NCBI GenBank assembly: GCA_028278525.1
Contig: JANQEE010000045.1
Coordinates: forward strand, 169,649 to 233,648
From: Minwuiaceae bacterium
Lineage (GTDB): Bacteria > Pseudomonadota > Alphaproteobacteria > Minwuiales > Minwuiaceae
Direction of reading: 5' to 3'
DNA: 64,000 nt
The translations under genes were made by a program, and so were the position numbers. Within the stretch, counting starts at the first letter, position 1. Every line of letters begins with the position of its first letter. The notes beneath the pieces are model-generated. The model was not told the DNA's origin. It saw only the letters and a program-made list of their open reading frames with translations, and did no database searches. Positions 46,894 to 56,108 of the stretch are shown one piece after another.

Positions 46894-48303
46894 ATGATTG
46901 CCGCCACCCTAGATCCGGGATCCTTCCGCGACCCGGGCGGCCAGGTTTTCCTGGGCGACAGCCACGTCTACCGGACGGTCAATCCTCCGGCGGTCGACGA
47001 TTTCGATTTCGTCGAGGCGTCGGGGTTGATCGACGCGTTGGTGGCGGACGGACTGGTCCTGGCGTCCGACAAGGTGGACAGCAGCGTGCTGGGCCAGTCC
47101 TGCGGCGACGCCCGTTACGTGATCGAACATCCGAAACTGCCGTTCATATCCTACCCTTACGAATGGACCTTCTCCGCCCTGAAGGCAGCGGCCCTGCTGC
47201 ACATGGACATTCACCTGAAAGCCCTGGAGCACGGGGTGACCCTGTCGGACGCCTCGGCGTTCAACGTCCAGTTCAACGGCGCCAAGCCGGTCTTCATCGA
47301 CCGCCTGTCCTTCGTGAAGTACCGGGACGGCGAGATCTGGGCCGGACATGGCCAGTTCTGCGAACAGTTCCTCAACCCGCTGCTGCTGCGCGCCTTCTTC
47401 GGTATTCCGCACAACGCCTGGTACCGCGGCGCCCAGGAGGGCATTCCGACCGAGGCAATCCGCGCCCTGCTGCCGGTGCGGCGCATGCTGTCGTGGAACG
47501 TGCTGACGCATATCGTGCTGCAAAGCGCGATCCAGTCGCGCGTCAAATCCGGCGGCGACGCCGACAGCGCCAAGAGCCACGAGTTGCGCAAGGTCGGTCT
47601 GCCCAAAACCGCTCTGGAAAGCATGCTCCGGCGCCTGAGACGGTGGATCGCGACCCTGACGCCGGCGGATAAAGGCAAGACAACCTGGCAGGACTACGCG
47701 AACAACAACTCCTACGCCGATGCCGAGGCCGCGATGAAGCGCGGCTTCGTCGAACGGTTCGTAACGGCCGGCAAACCGAAGACCGTCTGGGACCTCGGCT
47801 GCAATACCGGCGCCTATTCCGCCGCGGCCTTAAGCGCGGGCGCCGACTACGTGGTCGGCTTCGACTTCGACCAGGGGGCCCTGGAGCACGGTTTCCGAAA
47901 TGCCCGGGAAAACGACCTGCCGATGCAGATGGTGTACCTGGACGCGGCGAATCCGGCCTCCGACCAAGGGTGGGCCGAGGCAGAGCGACAGGGCCTGCAC
48001 CGACGCGCCTCGGCCGACGCGCTATTGGCGCTGGCCTTCGTTCACCATCTGGCGATCGCCAAGAACATCCCGCTCGACCGCGTGGTCGGCTGGCTGGTCG
48101 GCCTGGCGCCGACAGGCGTGATCGAGTTCGTACCGAAGACGGACCCGATGGTCCAACGGCTGCTGCAATTCCGGCCGGACATCTTTCCCGACTACCACGA
48201 GGAGAACTTCCTTAGATGTGTCGGCAGTCTAGCCCGGATCGAACAAAGCGACCGTGTGGCGGAGAACGGCCGCCTTCTCATTTCCTACGATCGGCGAGGT
48301 TAG
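46894..48303 (+). CDS. Fusion of kinase-like region and SAM-dependent methyltransferase
   Basis: A 469-aa protein. Residues 60-250 resemble a remodelled phosphotransferase/kinase-like fold: HMDIHLKALEHGVTLSDASAFNVQFNGAKPVFIDRLSF, whose D-x4-N and IDxxSF parts recall the catalytic and Mg-binding loops of APH-like kinases. Residues 280-440 form a class I methyltransferase with VWDLGCNTGAYSA, the acidic loop FDFDQGALEH, and FVHHLAIAKNIPL. The substrate is unknown. The gene sits between the small membrane protein and a membrane sulfatase-fold protein, which suggests a surface-glycan or lipid role (inference). Whether the first half is active cannot be told from sequence alone. Confidence 0.8.
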   Translation: MIAATLDPGSFRDPGGQVFLGDSHVYRTVNPPAVDDFDFVEASGLIDALVADGLVLASDKVDSSVLGQSCGDARYVIEHPKLPFISYPYEWTFSALKAAALLHMDIHLKALEHGVTLSDASAFNVQFNGAKPVFIDRLSFVKYRDGEIWAGHGQFCEQFLNPLLLRAFFGIPHNAWYRGAQEGIPTEAIRALLPVRRMLSWNVLTHIVLQSAIQSRVKSGGDADSAKSHELRKVGLPKTALESMLRRLRRWIATLTPADKGKTTWQDYANNNSYADAEAAMKRGFVERFVTAGKPKTVWDLGCNTGAYSAAALSAGADYVVGFDFDQGALEHGFRNARENDLPMQMVYLDAANPASDQGWAEAERQGLHRRASADALLALAFVHHLAIAKNIPLDRVVGWLVGLAPTGVIEFVPKTDPMVQRLLQFRPDIFPDYHEENFLRCVGSLARIEQSDRVAENGRLLISYDRRG

Positions 48304-48354
48304 CGGCAGCGGCGTCTCAATGACCGCCGGCGCCTTGAGGAGCTTACGAAGGCC

Positions 48355-50046
48355 ATGAGTTTTTCGACAATCACTGACGCGCCGGCATCGGACGTCAAGC
48401 CTGCGCGTACCGGCCGGCTGACACTATCCACGTTGTGGGACATTGCGGCGCCGACAACCATCCTCGTGGCACCGACTCTCGCTTTCGCCTCGTTCCACAA
48501 TTACAGCTTTTTTTCACCCGAGATCTTCGTCGGGATCGGACTGCTGGCCTGTTTGGGAGCTATCCTCGGATACCTGATCCTCGGTCGTACGAAGGCCAAG
48601 GTTATCGTAATCGCCCTTTTGCTCACGCTTTATATGGACCTTCAGTTCGCGCCGGTATTTGTGGCCGCAGGTCCATTCTGGTCGAAGGCGCTACTCCCTT
48701 TGATCGCGCTTGGCTTTCTGGCGCTGTCGGTCTGGTTGCGCCAACACTTAACGCTGCTGGCGACAACCTTTTTCGGAACCATCGTCATCTCGACATTGCT
48801 GTTCCCGCCAGGCGGCACCTCCGTGCACCTATCGGTAAACGAGCAGCTTGACACCGACACCGCATTGCCGCCCGTCGTTCATATCGTTCTGGACGAACAC
48901 ATCGGCATTGAGGGCATACCCGAGGATATCGAGGTGGGTGCGGAACTAAAGCGGGACCTAAAAGCGTTCTTTGACCGACACGGCTTTTACGTCTTCGGCA
49001 AAGCGTTTAGCAGATTCTATCGTTCGGAGTGGTCACTGGGGCACCTATTCAATCCGGACTCGATGCTGGACGAAGAAGTGGTCGAACGCGTGAACGCGAG
49101 GTTCGTCTGGAAAGTCCGTGAGAACGACTACTTCGAGGGTATTCAGGATGCCGGCTACAATATCAACGTCTACCAGTTCGAGCACATCGACTACTGCGAG
49201 TCCGTGAAACGGCGTCTGTCAAGTTGCCTCACTTACAACGTTTCATCTCTCGGCGCGATCCAAAACACCTCGCTTACGACAATGCAAAAGCTGCGCGTCA
49301 TTTCCGGCTTCTACGTCTACTACTCCTCGACCTACCGGTTTCTCCGCGATGCCTACGGCAATCTGATGCGCCATTTCGTCGCGCCTCAGCCACCCTTGTC
49401 CCAATGGCACTGGGAGCGCACGCAGGTCGGCTCCATCGCCGCCTTCGAGACGCTCGACCGATTACGGCACGACCTGGAAAATCGCGCGACGGGCGGGCAA
49501 TACTATTTCGCGCATCTGGATCTGCCTCACTACCCGTACATGTACGATCGTGATTGCCGGCTAAAAGCACCGGCGGAATGGGCGACGCGAAACTTGCCCC
49601 ACGCTCTCAGACAGTACGCCGAACCGACAAGTTTCCGAACACATAACTACCAAATGTATCTGGATCAGATGCGATGCATGTACACCAAACTCGGCGAGTT
49701 GCTGGAGGTCATTGAAAGCTCCGAAGCTCTGAAGAACACGGTGGTGATTCTACATGGCGACCACGGCTCCCGAATTACCATGCGCGCTCCTCGGGCTAAA
49801 AACCGCAGCACGCTCACCACGCAGGAGATGGTGGATAACTTTTCCACCCTGTTCGCTATCAGCGCACCAGGCATCGATGCGGGCTACGACCGGCGCCTGG
49901 TTCCGATTCAAGAACTGCTGACGCCGCTGTACGAAAACCGATTCAGGGCCGTGCCGGACTTTGACAAAAGGGATGTGGCAAATCGCCTGATGCTGCAAGG
50001 CCAGGGTGGATGGGTCAGTATCCCGATGCCCGATTTCGGAGACTGA
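48355..50046 (+). CDS. Membrane-anchored sulfatase/alkaline phosphatase-fold protein
   Basis: A 563-aa protein with about four or five hydrophobic helices in residues 25-160 and a large periplasmic domain. The domain starts VVHIVLDEHIGIEG (metal Asp) and ends with VVILHGDHGSR (metal Asp-His), which frame the alkaline phosphatase/sulfatase superfamily site. In sulfatases a Cys/Ser is modified; here no CxPxR motif is seen, so a phosphoethanolamine/phosphoglycerol-transferase-like or other activity is more likely. The base composition is visibly less GC-rich than the flanking housekeeping genes, hinting at acquisition. ATG at 48355, 51 bases after the methyltransferase stop. Confidence 0.82.
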   Translation: MSFSTITDAPASDVKPARTGRLTLSTLWDIAAPTTILVAPTLAFASFHNYSFFSPEIFVGIGLLACLGAILGYLILGRTKAKVIVIALLLTLYMDLQFAPVFVAAGPFWSKALLPLIALGFLALSVWLRQHLTLLATTFFGTIVISTLLFPPGGTSVHLSVNEQLDTDTALPPVVHIVLDEHIGIEGIPEDIEVGAELKRDLKAFFDRHGFYVFGKAFSRFYRSEWSLGHLFNPDSMLDEEVVERVNARFVWKVRENDYFEGIQDAGYNINVYQFEHIDYCESVKRRLSSCLTYNVSSLGAIQNTSLTTMQKLRVISGFYVYYSSTYRFLRDAYGNLMRHFVAPQPPLSQWHWERTQVGSIAAFETLDRLRHDLENRATGGQYYFAHLDLPHYPYMYDRDCRLKAPAEWATRNLPHALRQYAEPTSFRTHNYQMYLDQMRCMYTKLGELLEVIESSEALKNTVVILHGDHGSRITMRAPRAKNRSTLTTQEMVDNFSTLFAISAPGIDAGYDRRLVPIQELLTPLYENRFRAVPDFDKRDVANRLMLQGQGGWVSIPMPDFGD

Positions 50047-50131
50047 ACGCAAGACACCGATCAGCATGATGGGTTGCGGCTGTAATCTGTCAGCCCCTGC
50101 GGATGACCGCGTCCGATACGACGCAGCCTGC

Positions 50132-51544
50132 CTAAAGAAACGCCGCCCTTTTTTGTTCCTGCGTCGCGGGCGCGGATTCCGGCAGGGTGACCACCCGGTT
50201 GCGGCCGTCGTTCTTGGCCCGATAGAGCGCGTCGTCGGCGCGCTTTAGCAGGCTGTCGGGATCGTCGTCCGCATGGGACATGGCGACGCCGATGCTGCAG
50301 GTCACGGTGACCGAGCCGACATCCGCCGACACCTGAAACGGCTCGTCGGCGAACGACTTCCTCAACCGCTCGGCGACAACGCTGGCGATGCCGAGGTCGG
50401 TATCCGGCATGATCACCACGAACTCCTCGCCGCCGATGCGCGAGACCAGATCGACCCCGCGCACGCTGCGTTGGATGCGGGCGGAAAACTCCTTCAAAAC
50501 CTCGTCGCCGACCGCGTGGCCGTGGGTGTCGTTGAACGACTTGAAGTAGTCGATATCCATCATCATCGCCGATACCGGCTTGGCGCCGTCGCCGCCGTGC
50601 TCCATGAGGTTCTGCAAGTGGCTGGTCATGTAGCGGCGGTTATACAGACCGGTCAGGCTATCGGTGACCGCCATGGCCAGGCTGAGATGGTAGTTCTGCC
50701 GCAGACGGTCCTGATAGCGCTTCCGCCGGATCTGCGTAAGAACGCGGGCGACCAGCTCGTTCCGGTCGATCGGGCGGATCAGGTAGTCGTTCACGCCGAT
50801 ATCGAGGGCCTTGACCAGGCGCTTCTCGTCGCCTTCCTCGGCAACGGTCAGAATCGGCACCTGCCGAGTTTCCTCCATCGTCCGCAACTGGGAACAGAGG
50901 CGGAGCGAATCGTAGCCGTCATGGTTGAGCGTGACGATGATCAGGTCGTGGTCCCCGCCCCGCGCCTTGACCAGGGCTTCCTCGCAGTCCGCTTCGTGCG
51001 CGACCTGGTAGTGTTCGTCCAGGGTCGAGCGGATGTGCTGTGCGTCGGCGGCATTGTCCTCGATCACCAGGACGCGGGCGTCGGGACCGACCTCCACCGT
51101 CGCTTCGGTGGTCGATTCGACGACGCCGAACTGATTGCCCGTCTGCTCGCGCAGCCGCAACTCGTCCATCATCAGCTTCAGGCGGACCAGGGAGCGGACG
51201 CGGGCGAACAGCGCGACATCGTTGACCGGCTTGGTCAGGAAATCATCGGCGCCGGCTTCCAGGCCCGTGACACGGTCGCTCGGCTCGCTCAACGCGGTGA
51301 TCATCACGACCGGTATGTGGGCGACGTCCGGGTCCGCCTTGATGCGACGGCAGACCTCGAAACCGTCCATGCCCGGCATCATCACGTCGAGCAGAACGAT
51401 ATCCGGCGTTTCCTGCTTGATCAGCTCAAGCGCCTGCGGCCCGTCGGACGCCGTCAGGACGTCGTAATATTCGCTCGCCAGCTTGGCTTCCAACAGCTTG
51501 ACGTTGGGCAGCACATCATCGACGACAAGTACGCGAGCCGTCAT
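50132..51544 (-). CDS. pleD: PleD-type response regulator diguanylate cyclase
   Basis: A 470-aa protein with REC-REC-GGDEF order. The first receiver has the phospho-acceptor Asp53 (IVLLDVMMPGMDG). The second reads IIVTLNHDGYD and lacks the acceptor Asp, as in the adaptor receiver of Caulobacter PleD. The GGDEF domain has the active GGEEF in SRIGGEEFVV, with the inhibitory RxxD site (RGVD) five residues before it. It makes c-di-GMP when phosphorylated. It is 12 bases downstream of divK in the same direction. Confidence 0.96.
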   Translation of the reverse strand: MTARVLVVDDVLPNVKLLEAKLASEYYDVLTASDGPQALELIKQETPDIVLLDVMMPGMDGFEVCRRIKADPDVAHIPVVMITALSEPSDRVTGLEAGADDFLTKPVNDVALFARVRSLVRLKLMMDELRLREQTGNQFGVVESTTEATVEVGPDARVLVIEDNAADAQHIRSTLDEHYQVAHEADCEEALVKARGGDHDLIIVTLNHDGYDSLRLCSQLRTMEETRQVPILTVAEEGDEKRLVKALDIGVNDYLIRPIDRNELVARVLTQIRRKRYQDRLRQNYHLSLAMAVTDSLTGLYNRRYMTSHLQNLMEHGGDGAKPVSAMMMDIDYFKSFNDTHGHAVGDEVLKEFSARIQRSVRGVDLVSRIGGEEFVVIMPDTDLGIASVVAERLRKSFADEPFQVSADVGSVTVTCSIGVAMSHADDDPDSLLKRADDALYRAKNDGRNRVVTLPESAPATQEQKRAAFL

Positions 51545-51556
51545 AACGGTTACGCC

Positions 51557-51922
51557 TTAGTCGAGGAATTTCTTGACGGTGTCGATAAAGGTTCCGACCG
51601 AAATCGGCTTCGCGATATAGGCTTCGCAGCCGCCTTCGCGGATTTTCTCCTCGTCGCCCTTCATGGCAAACGCGGTAACGGCGACCACCGGAATCTGCCG
51701 CAGCAGATCGTCTTCCTTGAGCCACTTGGTGACTTCCAGCCCGGAAACCTCCGGCAACTGGATATCCATCAAAATCAGGTCCGGCCGATGCTCCCGCGCC
51801 AGCGCGAGGGCTTCCATGCCATCGCGTGTCTGGAGCGTATCGTAGCCGTGTGCGTCCAGCAGATCGTGAAACAACTTCATGTTCAGTTCGTTGTCTTCAA
51901 CGATCAGGACTGTCTTCGACAT
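51557..51922 (-). CDS. divK: Single-domain response regulator DivK
   Basis: A 121-aa receiver-only protein with acidic pocket Glu9-Asp10, phospho-acceptor Asp53 ([13 protein letters not shown]), Thr in [13 protein letters not shown] and Lys in YIAKPIS. Sequence features match DivK, which in alphaproteobacteria controls polarity and cell-cycle kinases. GGGTGACCC precedes the ATG. Together with pleD it forms the classical divK-pleD operon. Confidence 0.96.
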   Translation of the reverse strand: MSKTVLIVEDNELNMKLFHDLLDAHGYDTLQTRDGMEALALAREHRPDLILMDIQLPEVSGLEVTKWLKEDDLLRQIPVVAVTAFAMKGDEEKIREGGCEAYIAKPISVGTFIDTVKKFLD

Positions 51923-52170
51923 GGGTCACCCTTTCGGCCTTGCGCCGGACTACATTTGAACCGACCCGCAGTGTCCCCGAGTGGTAGACACCAAGGACGT
52001 CGCCTATCATCCAATAGCGACGGAGGCCAACCGCACCAAGCGAACTATGCTCTACGGCCAGTTAATCGGTAGCGAATTGTCCCTAAGATTTCGTTAACGG
52101 CGGCATTGGCGTCAATTAGAGACTAATATTTGGCCGAATTGTGGCAAGCCGAAAAGAGGACCCGCAAAAG

Positions 52171-52842
52171 ATGAATAAAGATGTGCCCGAAGAGGTGCAC
52201 GCGCAATTACAGTCGCTCAACCTGGAAACCGGGCGGCCACTTATCGTGAGCGATGCGGATGAAGTGCTGTTCGCCTTTATGGCGAGTTTTGAATCCTATT
52301 TAAACAATCAACAGTTATCATTTGACTGGTCTTCGTTCGCCCTGACAGGCAATATCCGGCGCGAGTCGGACAACGAGCCGATCGACGGCCAACTGGTGCG
52401 CGATCACCTGCGCCAATTCTTCGCCGACCACACGGAAGAAATGGCGCCGGTGCCCGGCGCGGCGGACGCGCTGGACCGGCTTTCGGCGCGTGCCCAGATC
52501 GTCGTGCTGAGCAACGTGCCCCTGGCCCAGTTGGAGGCCCGGCAGCGGGCGCTCGCCAGACACGGTATGGACTACCCGCTAATCGCGAATATCGGCGCAA
52601 AGGGCGGCGCCGTGCAACGGCTCGCCAAACAGGCCGGCGCGCCAACCGTCTTTATCGACGACATCCCGCACAACCACACGTCCGTTCGACAATCCGCCGC
52701 CCATGTCTGGCGGCTTCATTTCGTCGCGGACCCACGGCTGGCGGCCCTGCTGGGCCCGGCGGAGGACAGCCACCACCGGACCGACAACTGGAGCGAAGCG
52801 CTGACCGCGATAGAAACCTATCTGGACGGACACGGGGGCTGA
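52171..52842 (+). CDS. HAD-superfamily hydrolase
   Basis: A 223-aa haloacid-dehalogenase-fold phosphatase-like protein. Motif I is VSDADEVLF (Asp-x-Asp), motif II LSNVP, the Lys lies in GAKGGAV, and motif III is VFIDDIPHN. The ATG at 52171 has AAGAGGA about ten bases upstream; a GTG at 52141 is possible. It is followed two bases later by the ROK kinase, so the pair is probably translated together. Substrate unknown. Confidence 0.85.
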   Translation: MNKDVPEEVHAQLQSLNLETGRPLIVSDADEVLFAFMASFESYLNNQQLSFDWSSFALTGNIRRESDNEPIDGQLVRDHLRQFFADHTEEMAPVPGAADALDRLSARAQIVVLSNVPLAQLEARQRALARHGMDYPLIANIGAKGGAVQRLAKQAGAPTVFIDDIPHNHTSVRQSAAHVWRLHFVADPRLAALLGPAEDSHHRTDNWSEALTAIETYLDGHGG

Positions 52843-52844
52843 CC

Positions 52845-53738
52845 ATGCGGCTCGGGGTGGACCTGGGCGGAACCAAGATCGAGGCGGTCGCCCTGGCCGC
52901 CGACGGCAGCGAAATCTGGCGCCGGCGCGTGGCGACGCCCAAAGGCGATTACGACGGCACGGTCCGGGCGGTCGCCGGCCTGGTGCGCGCGGCCGAGGCC
53001 GACCTCGGCGAGACCGGGACCGTCGGCGTCGGCATGCCGGGCGCCCTGTCGCCCGCCACCGGGCTGATCAAGAACGCGAACTCCACTTGGCTGATCGGCC
53101 GCCCGCTGGATCGCGACCTCGGCCAAGCGCTCGACCGCGAAGTGCGGCTGGCCAACGACGCCAACTGCTTCGCCCTGTCGGAAGCGGTGGACGGCGCCGG
53201 CGCCGGCGCAGCCGTGGTGTTTGGCGTCATTCTGGGAACCGGCGTCGGCGGCGGACTGGTCGTGAACGGCCGCGTCGTCACCGGCCCCAACGCCATCGCC
53301 GGCGAATGGGGCCACAACCCCCTGCCCTGGCCGGAGACCGCGGAGATCCCCGGGCCGGCCTGCTATTGCGGCAAGCATGGCTGCATCGAGACGTTCCTGT
53401 CGGGCAGCGGGCTGGCCGGCGATTTCGGCGCGGACGGCGCGACCGCGGAAGCGATCGTCGCCGCGGCCGAACAGGGCGACGAGGCGGCGGAGGCCGCTTT
53501 GATCCGCTACGAAGACCGTTTGGCGCGGGCCCTCGCAGTGCCGATCAACATATTGGACCCGGACGTCATCGTGCTGGGCGGCGGCATGTCGAACGTCGAC
53601 CGGCTGTATCGCACCGTGCCGGCGCTCTGGTCCGCGCATATCCTCTCGGACACCGTCATCACGGCGCTGAAACCCGCCACGCACGGCGACTCCTCGGGCG
53701 TTCGCGGCGCGGCATGGCTGTGGGAGGCTACGGCATGA
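52845..53738 (+). CDS. ROK-family sugar kinase (fructokinase-like)
   Basis: A 297-aa ATP-dependent sugar kinase. It has the phosphate loop GVDLGGTKIEA, catalytic Asp in LANDANCFALSEA, GTGVGGGLV, and the ROK zinc site formed by His in WGHNPLP and the cysteines of CYCGKHGCIE. The stretch PGPACYCGKHGCIETFLSG matches the Mak-type fructokinase branch, but glucose, mannose or N-acetyl sugars are possible. It overlaps dinB by four bases. Confidence 0.9.
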   Translation: MRLGVDLGGTKIEAVALAADGSEIWRRRVATPKGDYDGTVRAVAGLVRAAEADLGETGTVGVGMPGALSPATGLIKNANSTWLIGRPLDRDLGQALDREVRLANDANCFALSEAVDGAGAGAAVVFGVILGTGVGGGLVVNGRVVTGPNAIAGEWGHNPLPWPETAEIPGPACYCGKHGCIETFLSGSGLAGDFGADGATAEAIVAAAEQGDEAAEAALIRYEDRLARALAVPINILDPDVIVLGGGMSNVDRLYRTVPALWSAHILSDTVITALKPATHGDSSGVRGAAWLWEATA

Positions 53739-55015
53739 CCGCCTTCTGCCGGGATTGCCTGGCGGAGGCCGACGACGCGACGCCGGGCGCGCGTTGCCGA
53801 GCCTGCGGCTCGCCGCGCATGATCCGGCATCCGGAACTGCACGACTTGTCGCTGGCGCATATCGATTGCGACGCGTTCTATGCGGCGGTCGAAAAACGCG
53901 ACGATCCCAGCCTGGAAGACAAACCGCTGATCATCGGCGGCGGGCGGCGCGGGGTCGTCAGCACCGCCTGCTACGTTGCCCGTATGAACGGCGTACGCTC
54001 GGCGATGCCGATGTTCAAGGCCCTGAAGCTTTGCCCTGACGCGACGGTGATGCGGCCCAATATGCGCAAATATGCCGCCGTCAGCCGAGAGGTCCGGGCG
54101 CTAATGCTGGAGACGACACCGCTGGTCGAACCGCTGTCGATCGACGAGGCGTTCCTGGACCTGTCAGGGACCCGCCGGCTGCATAAGAGAAGCCCGGCCA
54201 TGACGCTGGCGCACCTGGCGCGGACGGTCGAGGACAGCATCGGAATCACGCTGTCCATCGGGCTGAGTTACAACAAGTTCCTGGCCAAGCTGGCGTCGGA
54301 CCTGGACAAGCCGCGCGGTTTCCAGGTGATCGGCCGCGCCGAGGCGATGGACTTCCTGGCTAACCGTCCGGTCAGCGACATCTGGGGCGTCGGCAAGGCG
54401 TTGCAGAAAAAGCTGGCGCGCAACGGCATTAGCCGGATCGGACAGCTGCGGCGGCTGCCGGAGACAGAACTGGTCGCCCGCTACGGCAGCATCGGCCGCC
54501 GCCTTGCCGCCTTCTCTCGCGGCGACGACGAGCGGTCGGTCAAGCCGAATGCCGGCGCGAAGAGCATCTCATCGGAGACGACGTTTCGAACCGACCTGGA
54601 CGACGCGGACACGCTGGCCAAAGTGCTCTGGCCGCTGTGCGAAAAGGTGTCCGAACGGCTGAAGAAGAACGACCTGGCCGGGCGGACCATTACCTTGAAG
54701 ATGAAGACCGCGGGCTTCGCCACGCGAACCCGCAGCCACAGCCTGCCCTATCCGACCCAATTGGCGGAAGTACTGTATCGGGAGGCGGAACCGTTGCTGC
54801 GGCGCGAGGCCGACGGTACCGCGTTCCGCCTGATCGGCATCGGGGCCACGTCGCTGACCGGCGCCCGCGACGCGGACCCGCCAGACCTGCTGGACCCACG
54901 CAAGGACCGGCTGAAACAGGTGGAACAGGCGATGGATTCGGTCAGGGCCCGGTTCGGCGGCGAAGCCATCGTCAAGGGCCGGGGCTTCAGCGGCTCGCGC
55001 GACGACAAAGACTAG
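53735..55015 (+). CDS. dinB: DNA polymerase IV with N-terminal zinc-ribbon-like segment
   Basis: A 426-aa Y-family translesion polymerase. The first 30 residues carry C-x2-C-x14-C-x2-C (CRDC...CRAC), a zinc-ribbon-like extension common in alphaproteobacterial DinB. The palm has HIDCDAFYAAVE and SIDEAFLDLSG with both catalytic acids. The helix-hairpin-helix and little-finger regions follow (WGVGKALQKKLARNGI; GRTITLKMKTAGF). There is no clear C-terminal beta-clamp pentapeptide that I could identify with certainty. It overlaps the sugar kinase by four bases. Confidence 0.95.
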   Translation: MTAFCRDCLAEADDATPGARCRACGSPRMIRHPELHDLSLAHIDCDAFYAAVEKRDDPSLEDKPLIIGGGRRGVVSTACYVARMNGVRSAMPMFKALKLCPDATVMRPNMRKYAAVSREVRALMLETTPLVEPLSIDEAFLDLSGTRRLHKRSPAMTLAHLARTVEDSIGITLSIGLSYNKFLAKLASDLDKPRGFQVIGRAEAMDFLANRPVSDIWGVGKALQKKLARNGISRIGQLRRLPETELVARYGSIGRRLAAFSRGDDERSVKPNAGAKSISSETTFRTDLDDADTLAKVLWPLCEKVSERLKKNDLAGRTITLKMKTAGFATRTRSHSLPYPTQLAEVLYREAEPLLRREADGTAFRLIGIGATSLTGARDADPPDLLDPRKDRLKQVEQAMDSVRARFGGEAIVKGRGFSGSRDDKD

Positions 55016-55037
55016 GGGATTCCTCTGTTTGGGCTAT

Positions 55038-55111
55038 GCCGGCCCGCTCCCCCGTCCCAACCACCCCGAGGGTACCCTGTATGGGTGGTTGGGACGGGGG
55101 AGCGGGCCGGC
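55038..55111. repeat. 74-bp hairpin repeat, copy 1 (29-bp perfect arms)
   Basis: Arms 55038-55066 and 55083-55111 are perfect complements over 29 bases and are separated by a 16-base loop containing GGTACC within a 10-bp palindrome (AGGGTACCCT). It lies between the convergent ends of dinB and eipB. Its arms are identical to those of the second copy at 63927-64000. A transcript would fold into a very stable hairpin, so it may serve as a bidirectional terminator or a mobile palindromic element. Confidence 0.95.
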
Positions 55112-55130
55112 TAGGCGGCCTTACGAGACC

Positions 55131-55943
55131 CTAGCAGTCGGGCGTCGGCAGGATCTCCAGGCCGGAGAGGCGGCCGGAGATGGAGAAATCGTCGTAGACC
55201 AGGACCACGTCGCCGGGAATGCCGTTCTCGTACAGCCTGAAGCCAACCTCGTAGGCGGGCAGTTCCTCGTTGCCGCCGAGCGGATGATAGGCCAGGCGGA
55301 CCGGCCATGAGGCCAGGCCCTGGAGTTGCGCGTAGGCCCCCTCCTCCGACGTTTCCGGCGGCCTCTGCCGGCCAATAAAGGCGGTGGCCCGATTGAGGCC
55401 TTCGTCGCCCGAGCCGTCGAATACCTTGACCACGGCCAAGGTCTCCCCGGCGATGCCTTTCTTCAGCAGAAGGATGTTGTGCTCGGTCGGAAAGATCACG
55501 CCGGCCGGCAACTTTTCCTGTTTATCCTCGGGCTCCGAATAAACCACCTTGCCGGCACCGCCGGGCTCAGCCAGTTCGGCGTCGCCGTTGAAGGTCTCGA
55601 CCACGCGGTCGTTCATCACATGCTTCAAGGAAAAGCGGAATTCGGTGCCGTCGCGGGATTCCCAGGAACTGACGGTATAGTCGCTGATCGCCGGGCCACC
55701 GCTGAACAGCATCATCTCGGTCCGGATCCGCTGCGCGAAGGTATAGCCCTCGCACGCGTCCTGCCATTCGAGCACCAGGCGGCCGTTAAGATCGGCGATA
55801 CCGCTGCCGCTGTCGGCGGAATCGAGCACCAGATCGTACACCGCCCGATAGGATGCAAGCTGCAACGCGGCGGCCTGGGCCACGCCGCCCGCCGGCCACG
55901 GCAACAGCAATGCAATCCAGCAAGCGTACGCTAATCGTTTCAT
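55131..55943 (-). CDS. eipB: EipB-family (DUF1849) periplasmic cell-envelope protein
   Basis: A 270-aa exported protein. The ATG at 55943 follows AGGATCTCGCTT and gives a signal peptide of about 25 residues (ending AQAAAL). Conserved family features: YRAVYDLVLDSADSGSGIADLNGRLVLEW, DACEGYTFAQR, FPTEHNILLLK, VFDGSGDEG and the C-terminal Cys (PTPDC), which pairs in EipB with the Cys of DACEGY as a disulfide. EipB supports envelope integrity in Brucella. The gene stands alone, with its downstream end facing dinB across the hairpin repeat. Confidence 0.88.
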   Translation of the reverse strand: MKRLAYACWIALLLPWPAGGVAQAAALQLASYRAVYDLVLDSADSGSGIADLNGRLVLEWQDACEGYTFAQRIRTEMMLFSGGPAISDYTVSSWESRDGTEFRFSLKHVMNDRVVETFNGDAELAEPGGAGKVVYSEPEDKQEKLPAGVIFPTEHNILLLKKGIAGETLAVVKVFDGSGDEGLNRATAFIGRQRPPETSEEGAYAQLQGLASWPVRLAYHPLGGNEELPAYEVGFRLYENGIPGDVVLVYDDFSISGRLSGLEILPTPDC

Positions 55944-56108
55944 AAGCGAGATCCTGAAATGATCGGCCCTTCGGCGACCACATAGCATAGCAGCCAATGC
56001 TTTGCCAAAGTCACACTATCCCGTACTCTCCGCCCCCGCTGAAGCAGTATCCGCAGGCATTGAGCCGTCGGGGCTCAATTCCTCCGCATGATGCTCGAGG
56101 AGGTCTTA

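Noticed and set aside
51923..52170. Search for CtrA (TTAA-N7-TTAA) sites upstream of divK
   Set aside because: Only isolated TTAA half-sites were found, without correct spacing.
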